Positions 25,881-34,496 of a DNA stretch of 40,150 bases are shown here, one piece after another (the first letter of the stretch is position 1; each line of letters starts with the position of its first letter). The translations under genes and the position numbers were made by a program. A model generated the notes under the pieces. The model was not told the DNA's origin, ran no database searches, and saw nothing but the letters and a program-made list of their open reading frames with translations. Source of the DNA: Novosphingobium marinum (GTDB lineage: Bacteria > Pseudomonadota > Alphaproteobacteria > Sphingomonadales > Sphingomonadaceae); NCBI RefSeq assembly GCF_013408095.1, contig NZ_JACBZF010000012.1, forward strand, positions 1 through 40,150. Direction: 5' to 3'.

Positions 25881-25899
25881 TGCGACCGGATTTGTCGCA
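25881..25899. promoter_or_regulatory. Inverted repeat upstream of the WYL gene, operator candidate
   Basis: TGCGAC and GTCGCA flank 7 bp (CGGATTT), 32 bp before the WYL start. The same core, CGAC-N7-GTCG, lies upstream of the first gene of the block (33567-33583). Probable autoregulatory site of the WYL protein; inference from position and shared spacing. Confidence 0.4.
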
Positions 25900-25930
25900 C
25901 CATGCATGGAGCAAGTGGGTAAGAAAAGGT

Positions 25931-27250
25931 TTAAGTCACAGCACTATCCATTTCGGCACAATAATTTCTGCACAACTTGGCGAGGTGCCGAACAATCGCA
26001 TTTTCTTCGAGCGATGCGTCAATCGTCGCAATAGCAAGCCGCTCACTACCGCCAGCCATGCCGAACGGCTTGCGCATCCCGCATGGCTGGCCCGGCACCT
26101 CCGGGTAAAGCAGCATCAGCTCGCGCGTGGGATAGAGCCGCGCATAGGCCATCAGCTGATAGACATCAGCCTGGCTGACCCCATGCTTGCGGTCGAGCGG
26201 ATCGCGGGCCAGCTTCTTCCACTTGGTGTCGATGATCGCCAGCACCTCGCCGCGACGGCGCAGGATAATGTCGGGCCGGGTACGGAACACCTCGCCGCTC
26301 TCCAGATGCTCGCCGGTGAAAGCGCCCAGGCAGGCGCGGTGTCCGCCCTGATCGACCACCTCCACCCCACTGCCCGCCAGCGCCTTACGCATCATGGCGG
26401 CGACGTATTTCTCGAACAGGTCGTTCATCGGGAACAACAGCGTCAGCCCCTCGGGCGCGCTGGCCGCATGATGGGTGGCCTGCCAGTCGCGTCGCAGCAA
26501 CAGCTGGGCGAGGCGGTAGAGGCTTTCCCAGCGGCGATTGGTGCGGTCGATCCGTACTTCTTTCCACGGCAGGCGGTTCACCGGCACGAGCGGGATTTCA
26601 GCAAGCACATGACGCAATTCGTCCAGCTTGCGCCGGGTTTCGGGCGAGCGGGCGTGTTTCCCCAGAGTAACGACCGCTGCGGCCATCACCCGCATCAGCG
26701 GCTTATCGGCATCGAGCTGGTCGAAACGGCAGGCGAGCCGGTCTGGCCGAACGGCATTGCGGGTGAACTGGCGCGTCACGTCGAGCCGCCCGCGCAGGGC
26801 CGGCAGATCGTCCTCGCACTGGCGATAGAGCCGGGGCAGGCCGCGCCGCACCTCGGCCAGCAGTTTGTCGGCAAAGGCGCGGATCAGCACTTCGAGCAGC
26901 GTGTGGTTCTGCCGATGGATCGCCGCCTCGCCTCCCAGGTCCAGATCGAGGCCAAGCGCGACATCGAGCATCCGTACCAGGCGGCGGCGGACAGACTGGG
27001 CTTGCTCGTCTTCGGCGGCGTCGGGATCGACCTTGGGCAGGATTTCCAGGCTGCACCCCCTGGCTGCCACCATGCCGACCATCTGCCGCGCCACGATCCG
27101 GTCGCGGTGATAGACGAGGATGTTGGTCCCGTCGCGATGGGCAAGCGGGTGGCCGCAGGCGGCGGCTTGCAGGGCATCGGCCTGCGCGCGGGTGAACCCG
27201 CCCTCCCCCAGCTTCACTTGGCCCCATTCGCGGACGGTGAAATTGCTCAC
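25931..27250 (-). CDS. mcrC: McrC-type restriction endonuclease subunit
   Basis: The protein is 439 aa from GTG 27250, which overlaps the mcrB stop by GTGA. The frame is open further upstream, but that part runs inside mcrB and is not protein-like. The N-terminal part (FTVREWGQVKLGEG, LVYHRDRIVARQMVGMV, LEILPKVDP) is the McrB-binding region. The C-terminal part is the nuclease: TRPDIILRRRGEVLAIIDTKWKKL holds the PD-(D/E)xK residues D and DxK, followed by DVYQLMAYARLYP. McrC does not bind DNA specifically; it stimulates the McrB GTPase and cuts modified DNA after translocation. Confidence 0.92.
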   Translation of the reverse strand: MSNFTVREWGQVKLGEGGFTRAQADALQAAACGHPLAHRDGTNILVYHRDRIVARQMVGMVAARGCSLEILPKVDPDAAEDEQAQSVRRRLVRMLDVALGLDLDLGGEAAIHRQNHTLLEVLIRAFADKLLAEVRRGLPRLYRQCEDDLPALRGRLDVTRQFTRNAVRPDRLACRFDQLDADKPLMRVMAAAVVTLGKHARSPETRRKLDELRHVLAEIPLVPVNRLPWKEVRIDRTNRRWESLYRLAQLLLRRDWQATHHAASAPEGLTLLFPMNDLFEKYVAAMMRKALAGSGVEVVDQGGHRACLGAFTGEHLESGEVFRTRPDIILRRRGEVLAIIDTKWKKLARDPLDRKHGVSQADVYQLMAYARLYPTRELMLLYPEVPGQPCGMRKPFGMAGGSERLAIATIDASLEENAIVRHLAKLCRNYCAEMDSAVT

Positions 27251-30123
27251 GGCGCGCCAGCCTCCGGATCGGCGGCGTCCGGCGCAGGGGCAACCTTGCC
27301 CGACACGAGGCGGTGGTAGGCGCCCTCGTCGAACTCCTTGCGTACGCGCCACGATTTCATCGGATCGCCCTCGCCCAGCGGATCCTCGATGGTCTCGCAA
27401 GCCAGGAAATTGCCGCCCCGATCCTTCTCTCCCAGCACGGCGGCGAGTCGGTTCCAGTCGTCGAAGAAATATTCCTGCAGCAGCGGAATGACCTTGTCGC
27501 GCATCACGGCATCAACCTGTGCCTTGGTCTCGCAACCGATGAAGAAGGCGTGCCCGATCCGGTGATCGCGATCGACCAGATATTCGATGCGCCTGTTCAT
27601 CGCGTCCAGCACAGCGGCGAGCGGCAAGCCGGTGTCAGCCTCCGCCTTTTGGAACGCCTCGACCGAGGTATCCGGCGCCATCTCCTCGAACCGGAACCGC
27701 CGCCGCAGCGCGGTGTCGAGCAGTGCGATCGAACGGTCAGCGGTGTTCATCGTGCCGATGATGTGGAGATTGGACGGAACCGAGAAGTCATCCCCGGAAT
27801 AGGGCAATTTGACGCTCAGGGCGTTTTCCTGCCCGGCACGCTTGTCAGGCTCCAGCAGCGTAATCAGTTCCCCGAAGACCTTGGAGACATTGGCGCGGTT
27901 GATCTCGTCAATCACGAGCACATAGGGTTCCGGTTCGCCGCTGGTCGCCACGGCATCGCCGCCCGATGCGACAATCTGTTCCAGCGCGTCCCACACCACC
28001 TGACGGCTCTGCATCTGATAGGCGGAGACCTGACTCAGCTGCTTGCGGTAAATACGCTCGCGCGGCAGGCTTTCGTCGCTGTGCCACAACCAGCGGACAT
28101 TCCGGCGATGGTTGTACTCGCCGCCCGGCCCCGGCTCGAACCGGTAGTCGCCGGTGACTTCGGCGATGGCGCGAAACTTCATGTTTCCGTCGGAAATCAC
28201 GATCAGCGAGCCGATCTCCATATTCGTGCGAAAAGTGTAGATTTGCGACATGTTCGGGTCGTTGCCGTGCGCATCGGGATGATCCTGTCTCCAGCGGCGC
28301 TTGATAGCTTCCCAATCATCATATTCCGGAGACGACCAGTCGACATCGCCGCCCCAGCCCAGCACGACGTAGCCCCCGTCCAATGCGCCCTGATAAATCG
28401 CGTCGTCTTCGGAGGCCCAGCTGCGCCCCAACGACATCTTGAAGATCTTCCGCGAACCATCGAAGGGCGGAAGATCCTGCGTCAGCGCCCGGCCCCGGTT
28501 CTCACCGGCGACCTTGGCCATTTCCTTGAAGACGCCATCTCGGGGGACGAGCGAGAAGCCGGTGCCACCGCCGTCCCCCTGTTCATCGGTTTCGGCCTGT
28601 TGCGGCCGCAATCCCTCCACGAAATCCTCATAGCTGAAGTTCTGGTGGAAGGTGACGAAACCGATGCGTCCCTTGCGCGATAGTGAGCGGTAGAGGTCCA
28701 TCAGCTCATCGCGATCGGCAGGCACAGCCTCCCCGCACAAGCGCACTGCTTCGGCAGCAGTGCGATAGGTCTTGCCAGTGCCTGGCGGGCCATATAGGAT
28801 AAGATTGGTCGGTTGCGGCATAGCGGGTTTTGCCTTCTCGCTGGCAGGTTGTTCTTCGATTGCTGGTTCAGTCTGGTCGGGCAGGCGCTTCTGGCAGGTC
28901 TCCCAGATGAAGCCTTGCACATCCCACAAATGGCGTGGCGCCCAGCCCCATTCCTCGTCCATCACACACATCATCTCGCGCGCCATCGCCGTGACGGTCT
29001 GCTGTTCTTCACGCGATAACGGTGCATTCGCGAAGGCGGGGCGGCCAAGTAAGGCACGCGCGGCATTGTCCGTGGGCATCGAGCGGATCGCCAGCACTGT
29101 CTCCGGATCGACCAGCGCGCGCAGCATGGTCGGAAACATCCGGCTCTCGGCATAGGGGTTGCTAGGCAGGTCCCCGCGCATGTGAGGCCAAACGATATCG
29201 AGAAAAGCCATGATGCCATCCGTGGCATCCTCGGCCCGTGCAAGTCTGCCCGCGGCCGCACTGACCAGTCCCGGTTGCGCTTCCTCCGCATTGTCGACGA
29301 CCTTCTGGGCTCGCCAGTCGATCAGGTTGCAGAACAACTGCGTGCGCCCCGCCAGCAATTCGATCATCGCTGCGCCTAGTTCCGCATCGGGCCGGTCCTG
29401 CATGGCGGCCAACAGGCGCTGGGCCTCATCGATCAAGGCCTGTTTGTAATCGCCCTCGTTGGAAGCGAAACTGGGGGTGTCGGCAAAATTGGTGAAGTCG
29501 GGATGGAGGGAGAGAAAGGCTAGTTTCAGCCGTTCGAGAACGGCCATATCCAGACCAATGCCGCCACCCTGAAGAGCAAACCGATAGCGGATGGTCGAGC
29601 TCGGCTTATCGCTGCCAATCGGGCTGTGGCGATCCACCAAGCTGACCTTGGCTCGCTCGGCGAACGCCTTGCCCTCAAGCACAGAACAGACCGCAGGCAA
29701 TGCGTTTTGTAGACCCATTGCACTATGCACATCGCCGGAAATGATCTCAATGGATGCCTCGCCTTTGTGACGGGCTGGTTCGATATAATTCCGGATCACG
29801 AAAATGCGGATACGATCCGCCTGACTCTGCGGGGGTGGCGAGGCATTCGGAAGATTCCCACCGACGATTTTCAGACCCAGGCGCGCCAGATGCTCGCGCG
29901 CATTCTTCCCATCGCACGTCTCACTGGTCCGGGCCACTTCTCCTGGCATTCGAGCATAGGCCGCCCCAAAGATTGCTTTGGATGGATAGCGACGGCTGCC
30001 GACCTCCACTTCGTAGGTAATGTTGCGGTCGGCAAAACCATACTTGTCCATGAAACTGGCACGACCAATGCGGTCGAACTCTTTTATGGTGTCCAGCACC
30101 GCATCGACGTCAGGTCTGCTCAC
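27247..30123 (-). CDS. mcrB: McrB-type GTPase with ScoMcrA-like N-terminus and EVE-like insert
   Basis: The protein is 958 aa from GTG 30123, overlapping the upstream gene stop (GTGA), with AAGGGAG in front. Residues 1-90 match the ScoMcrA-like N-terminal head domain (KYGFADRNITYEVEVGSRRYPSKAIFGAAYA). Around 103-183 a second module reads FVIRNYIEPARHKGEASIEI...DVHSAMGLQN. The AAA+ GTPase has Walker A GPPGTGKT (445-452), Walker B VLVIDEINRAN (735-745) and the McrB signature GTMNTADRSIALLDTALRRRF. Between Walker A and B, residues about 556-705 (FKMSLGRSW, YVVLGWGGDVDW, FRAIAEVTGDY) resemble an EVE/PUA-like domain that binds modified bases. With McrC it should restrict DNA carrying modified cytosine or a related base; the precise base is unknown. 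Confidence 0.9.
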   Translation of the reverse strand: MSRPDVDAVLDTIKEFDRIGRASFMDKYGFADRNITYEVEVGSRRYPSKAIFGAAYARMPGEVARTSETCDGKNAREHLARLGLKIVGGNLPNASPPPQSQADRIRIFVIRNYIEPARHKGEASIEIISGDVHSAMGLQNALPAVCSVLEGKAFAERAKVSLVDRHSPIGSDKPSSTIRYRFALQGGGIGLDMAVLERLKLAFLSLHPDFTNFADTPSFASNEGDYKQALIDEAQRLLAAMQDRPDAELGAAMIELLAGRTQLFCNLIDWRAQKVVDNAEEAQPGLVSAAAGRLARAEDATDGIMAFLDIVWPHMRGDLPSNPYAESRMFPTMLRALVDPETVLAIRSMPTDNAARALLGRPAFANAPLSREEQQTVTAMAREMMCVMDEEWGWAPRHLWDVQGFIWETCQKRLPDQTEPAIEEQPASEKAKPAMPQPTNLILYGPPGTGKTYRTAAEAVRLCGEAVPADRDELMDLYRSLSRKGRIGFVTFHQNFSYEDFVEGLRPQQAETDEQGDGGGTGFSLVPRDGVFKEMAKVAGENRGRALTQDLPPFDGSRKIFKMSLGRSWASEDDAIYQGALDGGYVVLGWGGDVDWSSPEYDDWEAIKRRWRQDHPDAHGNDPNMSQIYTFRTNMEIGSLIVISDGNMKFRAIAEVTGDYRFEPGPGGEYNHRRNVRWLWHSDESLPRERIYRKQLSQVSAYQMQSRQVVWDALEQIVASGGDAVATSGEPEPYVLVIDEINRANVSKVFGELITLLEPDKRAGQENALSVKLPYSGDDFSVPSNLHIIGTMNTADRSIALLDTALRRRFRFEEMAPDTSVEAFQKAEADTGLPLAAVLDAMNRRIEYLVDRDHRIGHAFFIGCETKAQVDAVMRDKVIPLLQEYFFDDWNRLAAVLGEKDRGGNFLACETIEDPLGEGDPMKSWRVRKEFDEGAYHRLVSGKVAPAPDAADPEAGAP

Positions 30124-33100
30124 TTGCTCCCTTCCTCCGCCACCCAGGCGAGTGTGTTCACGAGCCGCAGGTGATCGACGCTTTTAGCGTCGAGTTCCAG
30201 GAACTTCGGGTTGGCCAGCACCAGCGCCAGCGTGCGGGCGCGGCTGATGGCGACGTTGATGCGGTTCTTCGAATAGAAGAATTCGACATGGCGGGGCAGG
30301 TCGTCCGGGGTGGAAGTGGCCAGCGATACGATCACAACCTCGGCCTCCTGCCCCTGGAACTTGTCGACCGTGCCGACACGCGCGCCATCCGGCAATGCGG
30401 CGGCCAGCGCGTTCACCTGCATATTGTAGGGCGCGACGATCAGGATGTTCTCCAACCCAATCGTGCCGGTTTCGCCCTTCCGGTCCGTGAACTTTGTACC
30501 AATCAGGTTTTCAGCCAATTCCTTCACCCGCGCTACTTCGGCATCGCAGCGCTGGCCGCAGCCCGTGTGGTCCATCGCCACGAAACGGATGCCGTTTTCG
30601 GCGAGCACGGGATCGTGACCGGGTTTCAGATGCAGGCGCTGGCGCGCGCAATCAGGGTGAGCTGTCAATCGCCCGTCATAGACCGCATCCGAAATGAAAC
30701 CGCAGATCGACGGATGCATCCGCCAGCTGGTATCAAGCAATATGCCGCAATCGGGTGCGACGGTCGCCTCCCCCTGCAGCAGGTAGTCGAGTGCGGATAG
30801 CCCGCTCTCCCCCGGATGCGCGCCCTGAATGGGCTGGGCCAGCTGCATCTGGTCGCCCACCAGCACGATGTTCTTCGCGGCAGACCCCATCGCCAGCAGA
30901 TGCCCGAGCGATACCTGCCCGGCCTCATCGACAAACAGATAATCGAACTCCTGGTCGAAGCTGTCATCGGCGAAAAGCCAGGCCGTGCCGCCGACCAGAT
31001 CGGGATGGTAATCATGCACGTCGGACGAGCTTTCCACATCGGTGATGATCCGGCCATTGAGGCGTTGCTCATCATTGCCGCGCGTGCATTTCTTGACGCC
31101 GGTGAACGACAGGCCGGTTTCCTCCGCCACCTCTTCCACCTTGGCGAGAAGGTTGTTGATCGCCTTGTGGCTGTTGCTCGATACACCCACACGCTTGCCC
31201 GCCGCGATCAGCGAGCAGATGACATGCGCGCTGGTGTAGGTCTTTCCCGTTCCCGGTGGTCCCTGGATGAACAGCGTGGTGCGATCCATAGCCAGGCAAC
31301 GCAGAGTGGCCGCCTCCACCAGCGTTTCGCCCTCGCGCACCAGTGGTCCGCCCTGCCAATCGAGCAGGCGCGGTTTTTCGCGTTCGATCAGATCGAGCAA
31401 GGCGCGATAGGGCTGCTCGCCCTCCACAGCGTCAACCGCCCCGCCCTCTTCATCGATCCCGGCCCAGGCCATCGCCACCCGGCGCACCGCCGCGACAAGG
31501 ATCGCATTGGGCACGGTCGGCTCGGGAATCAGCGAACCGTCCTGCGGCCAGATGCCCTGCGCGTTGTTCCCGCGCTTGATCTCGACCGTCCCCGCCTCGC
31601 AGTCGAGCGCGGTGATCGTGCCGACCCTCTGAATGCTCGGCGCGTGCAGCACGACCGTGCCTTCGCGCAGCTTGGTCTCCTGCGGCGGGAAGCGATAGCT
31701 GGAAATGGTGCTGCGCTTTTCCGGGCGCTGCCACACGCCATCGGCATCCGGGTCCGGCACGATGCCACCGATGCATTCGTTGTCCTCTGCCAGCTCGTCG
31801 GGTTCACGCTCGCAACGGTCGAACATGGCCCAGAAGGCCGGCTTGTCCGCCCGGCGGTGGAATTGCGTCAGATGGCCGACCAGCGCCCTGGTCTCCTGCG
31901 TGGTGGGTGTTGCGCCTGCCTCAATCGCGGCAATCAACCGCGCGGCACGCCGTTCCGCTTCCTCGCGCGCTTCAGCTTTCTCGTCAGGGACAGCGGTGGC
32001 GGGGCCAACTTGGCGCCAGGGCAGATCGTCCATCCGCAGTTCGACCAGCCAGTCGCGCAGCGCCTCGGTATTCTCGCAATCGACCTTGTTGTATTCGAGG
32101 ATTCCGTCGAGGATCTGCTGCTCGCCGCTCGCCTGCCAGCTCTTGTATTCGACAACCGACTGGTCGGCCTTGGTCACATCGCCCTGCCGCGCATCGGCGA
32201 AGAAGATCTCCATCGTTTTCAGCGAGAGATTGTCCTCGCTGGTGCGGATCGCCTGCCGCAGCACGCCGTAGAGATCGACGAAACGCCGCTGGCGCAGGAG
32301 ATTGTCGAGCAGCTCTTCCCGGCTCGCATGAAGCGTGGAGAGGCGACGCAGCGCGGTGATTTCATAGGGCGCGTAGTGATAGACATGCGCGCCGGGGTGC
32401 ACCTCCAGATGGTCGGCCATCCAGTCCATGGTGCTCTCGAAGGCGGCGCGCTCATCGGCGTGGTTATGACCCCAGCGGAAGCGGAATTCGGGCCGCGAAC
32501 CATTGCGGTAATGCACGCCCCACAAATAATCGAGCCCGCCTTCCTCCAGCGGATCGCCTTCCAGATCGAAGAACAGGTCGGCCGGCTCGGGCTCAGGGAG
32601 ATTGGCAAAGCCCCTCCCCTCTTCCAGCGGCAGCGGTTCAACCACCGGAGCCCCACCCTGCCAGCGGGGCATCTGGAGTCGCGCCTGCGCGCGCAACTTG
32701 TCGAGCGTTGCCGGGGCCATGCGCGGAATGCGCGCGTCATCGGGCAGAGCGGCGAGCTGCGCCACCGTGGTCACATCGCCAGCGCGCAGCTTCTCGACCT
32801 GCGGCTTGCCGATGCCGCAGACGCGCGAAAGGTGGTCTTCGGCTTCCCACACCCCGGCGCAATGGTCACGCCAGGGGCACAGGCCGCAGGCGCCGCAGGG
32901 CTCGGGCGACGTGTTCTCTGCCCCGGCATCCACGAAGGCGAGATAGCGCGTGATGGCAGCGCCCAGCACCTTGTCGAAATCGACCAGGCGGAAACTTTCC
33001 CGCCGGCCATCGCCCAGCTGCACGTGTACCCGGCGTGGCTCACGGCCCTGAATGGCGGCGATCAGCCGCGCATAGAGGCCCAACTGCACGATATGGCTAG

Positions 33101-33527
33101 CCTTGGCCGAACGGGCGAGCTTGGTGTCGACCGGCTCATAGGACCATGCGCCAAGGTCCGATGGTTCCTCCACCCGGATCAGGAAATCGGCAAAACCACT
33201 CCACGGGGGCTGGAGGAAGGCGGCCTGAAAGATCGCCGGCGCGCCGCCTTCCATCGCTTCGCGCGTCAGCCGGGCGCGGGTCTCCAGCGAGCCGTCACCG
33301 GGAATCTCGACCAGACCGCCCTGCCCCGCCAGCTTCTCGCGGTAATCCTCCTCATGCGCGAGGCCCGCCTGCTGGACCAGCTCGCCCATAGCATCGTCCT
33401 CGGCCTGCGCGGGCGCAGCAGCAGGATCGCGCAACTTGGCCAGATCAAGCGTGGTCGCGTGGGCACAGCCGAGGTAACGGACGAGGTCGGAAGGCGAATG
33501 CAGAATCTGGCTATCATACTGGCGCAT
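30120..33527 (-). CDS. TM0106-family RecB-like nuclease fused to SF1 helicase
   Basis: The protein is 1135 aa from ATG 33527, which has AGGAGAT eight bases upstream; a GTG seven codons earlier lacks a site. The first 225 residues are a RecB/Cas4-like PD-(D/E)xK nuclease: D114 in GFADFLIR, D134 and K136 in EPVDTKLAR, and cysteines C21, C211, C214, C217 and C223 (CGACGLCPWRDHC) fit for an iron-sulfur cluster. A helix-hairpin-helix (CGIGKPQVEKLRAGDVTTVAQL, from about 237) and an RNase H-like domain (LFFDLEGDP, about 318) follow. The C-terminal half is a Dna2/Upf1-like helicase with Walker A GPPGTGKT (756-763), FVDEAGQVSLG and DKFQGQEAEVVIVS. It is first in the 24-kb operon and probably degrades or processes invading DNA. 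Confidence 0.9.
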   Translation of the reverse strand: MRQYDSQILHSPSDLVRYLGCAHATTLDLAKLRDPAAAPAQAEDDAMGELVQQAGLAHEEDYREKLAGQGGLVEIPGDGSLETRARLTREAMEGGAPAIFQAAFLQPPWSGFADFLIRVEEPSDLGAWSYEPVDTKLARSAKASHIVQLGLYARLIAAIQGREPRRVHVQLGDGRRESFRLVDFDKVLGAAITRYLAFVDAGAENTSPEPCGACGLCPWRDHCAGVWEAEDHLSRVCGIGKPQVEKLRAGDVTTVAQLAALPDDARIPRMAPATLDKLRAQARLQMPRWQGGAPVVEPLPLEEGRGFANLPEPEPADLFFDLEGDPLEEGGLDYLWGVHYRNGSRPEFRFRWGHNHADERAAFESTMDWMADHLEVHPGAHVYHYAPYEITALRRLSTLHASREELLDNLLRQRRFVDLYGVLRQAIRTSEDNLSLKTMEIFFADARQGDVTKADQSVVEYKSWQASGEQQILDGILEYNKVDCENTEALRDWLVELRMDDLPWRQVGPATAVPDEKAEAREEAERRAARLIAAIEAGATPTTQETRALVGHLTQFHRRADKPAFWAMFDRCEREPDELAEDNECIGGIVPDPDADGVWQRPEKRSTISSYRFPPQETKLREGTVVLHAPSIQRVGTITALDCEAGTVEIKRGNNAQGIWPQDGSLIPEPTVPNAILVAAVRRVAMAWAGIDEEGGAVDAVEGEQPYRALLDLIEREKPRLLDWQGGPLVREGETLVEAATLRCLAMDRTTLFIQGPPGTGKTYTSAHVICSLIAAGKRVGVSSNSHKAINNLLAKVEEVAEETGLSFTGVKKCTRGNDEQRLNGRIITDVESSSDVHDYHPDLVGGTAWLFADDSFDQEFDYLFVDEAGQVSLGHLLAMGSAAKNIVLVGDQMQLAQPIQGAHPGESGLSALDYLLQGEATVAPDCGILLDTSWRMHPSICGFISDAVYDGRLTAHPDCARQRLHLKPGHDPVLAENGIRFVAMDHTGCGQRCDAEVARVKELAENLIGTKFTDRKGETGTIGLENILIVAPYNMQVNALAAALPDGARVGTVDKFQGQEAEVVIVSLATSTPDDLPRHVEFFYSKNRINVAISRARTLALVLANPKFLELDAKSVDHLRLVNTLAWVAEEGSK

Positions 33528-33566
33528 AGGGCGAATCTCCTGATGCACCGGTTATGTGTGAGAGCC

Positions 33567-33583
33567 ACGACAGAAACGGTCGT
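33567..33583. promoter_or_regulatory. Inverted repeat upstream of the defence operon, operator candidate
   Basis: ACGAC and GTCGT flank 7 bp (AGAAACG), 40 bp before the start of the nuclease-helicase gene. It shares CGAC-N7-GTCG with the repeat in front of the WYL gene. No clear -35/-10 pair was identified around it. Confidence 0.35.
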
Positions 33584-34173
33584 ATGTTGGGAATTGTGGG
33601 TGAGACGTAACTCACTGCCACATTGAGCGTTGCAACCAATCCGCCGGAAAGCCCATCCCGGCAACGTCACCTGTCGGATGAGTGACAACAAGCGTTTTCA
33701 CATCTGCCATCCAGGTCGAGTTCGGTGCCACGCTTCGAATGATGTGGCCAATTGTTACCAGAGCATTGTAGAGCTTTGCCGGGGCCTGTGTAGCCGACTG
33801 GTCAAGCGTATCCCGTAAATCTATCGGTTTCTGGGCCAGTTTGGGCGGGGCGAGAAACCCCCGATTCCATAACCGACCATGGTGGGCACAGATGTTCCGA
33901 ATGTCGGTGATATGGCGCGCGAAAGGGACCAGAACAGCCTCTGGCAATCCGAGAGGTCTTGCGATGGCGTTTCGCAATGACCGATCCGCAAGGCCAGAAT
34001 ACCATCGTGATAACTGACCAAAGGAAATCATTTCCGCCACCATCCACACCGGCGGAACCGCAGGCACATCGTATGTATCCCTGTAATGTTTTATATAGGT
34101 CTCACGCGAATATCCGACCTCTCCTGCAAGCTTGCCCAAGCTTTGGGAATTATATAGATGACTCCCGAACGCA

Positions 34174-34317
34174 TTAGCCATCTTCCTTCTCGGCTTTCTT
34201 GCGCTGGCGCTTCACGCGGCGAGCGACCTTCTTCGCCTGCTGGCCTTTGTCGGGAGGTCGATAGGCCATCACCTTGTCGGTTACAGCGTCGAGGATTTGT
34301 TTAATGCGCTCGGTCAT
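34174..34317 (-). CDS. Basic 47-aa passenger protein of the IS1595 element
   Basis: The ATG at 34317 shares a base with the stop of the cysteine-rich gene (TAATG). The sequence opens MTERIKQILDAVTDKVMAYR and ends in a very basic stretch (KKVARRVKRQRKKAEKEDG) that would bind nucleic acid. The stop lies 29 bp inside the left end of the element. No known family. Its place in the transposase operon suggests an accessory in transposition or its control. Confidence 0.6.
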   Translation of the reverse strand: MTERIKQILDAVTDKVMAYRPPDKGQQAKKVARRVKRQRKKAEKEDG

Positions 34318-34496
34318 TAGTCGGGCCATTCGACACGAAGGCGCTTGCCGCAAACGCCGCACCTATAGTCATCGCAGCACCCTTCCGAGCAGCCGCCGTC
34401 ATCCTTCATGGATTGACCGCAGCATTGCGGAGCACGGACACTTCCGTCTGCGTTCGTCAGTGATTGCGCCAACAGCGCCTTTTCCAGTTCATTCAT
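34317..34496 (-). CDS. Cysteine-rich 59-aa passenger protein of the IS1595 element
   Basis: The ATG at 34496 overlaps the transposase stop (ATGA 34493-34496). After MNELEKALLAQSLTNADGS come paired cysteines at residues 25-26, 36, 40-41, 46 and 49 (CC, C-x3-CC, C-x2-C), then GKRLRVEWPD. The CxxC pairs suggest a small zinc ribbon. No catalytic motif. Its coupling to the transposase and the following basic peptide suggests a complex with the transposase or DNA. Confidence 0.65.
   Translation of the reverse strand: MNELEKALLAQSLTNADGSVRAPQCCGQSMKDDGGCSEGCCDDYRCGVCGKRLRVEWPD

Noticed and set aside
25112..27319. Plus-strand open frame of about 735 codons opposite WYL and mcrC
   Set aside because: It spans two real minus-strand genes and shows no motif or ribosome-binding site.
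9306..33527. Reading the block as a DISARM or BREX system
   Set aside because: Large adenine methyltransferase, helicases and a WYL regulator are suggestive, but DrmA/DrmB-type proteins, PglZ, BrxC and a PLD nuclease are not present. The Res/Mod and McrBC assignments fit better.
30816..33626. Very long open frame (over 900 codons) on the plus strand antisense to the nuclease-helicase gene
   Set aside because: Codon-bias shadow in GC-rich DNA. The minus-strand frame has clear nuclease and helicase motifs and a ribosome-binding site; the plus frame has none.
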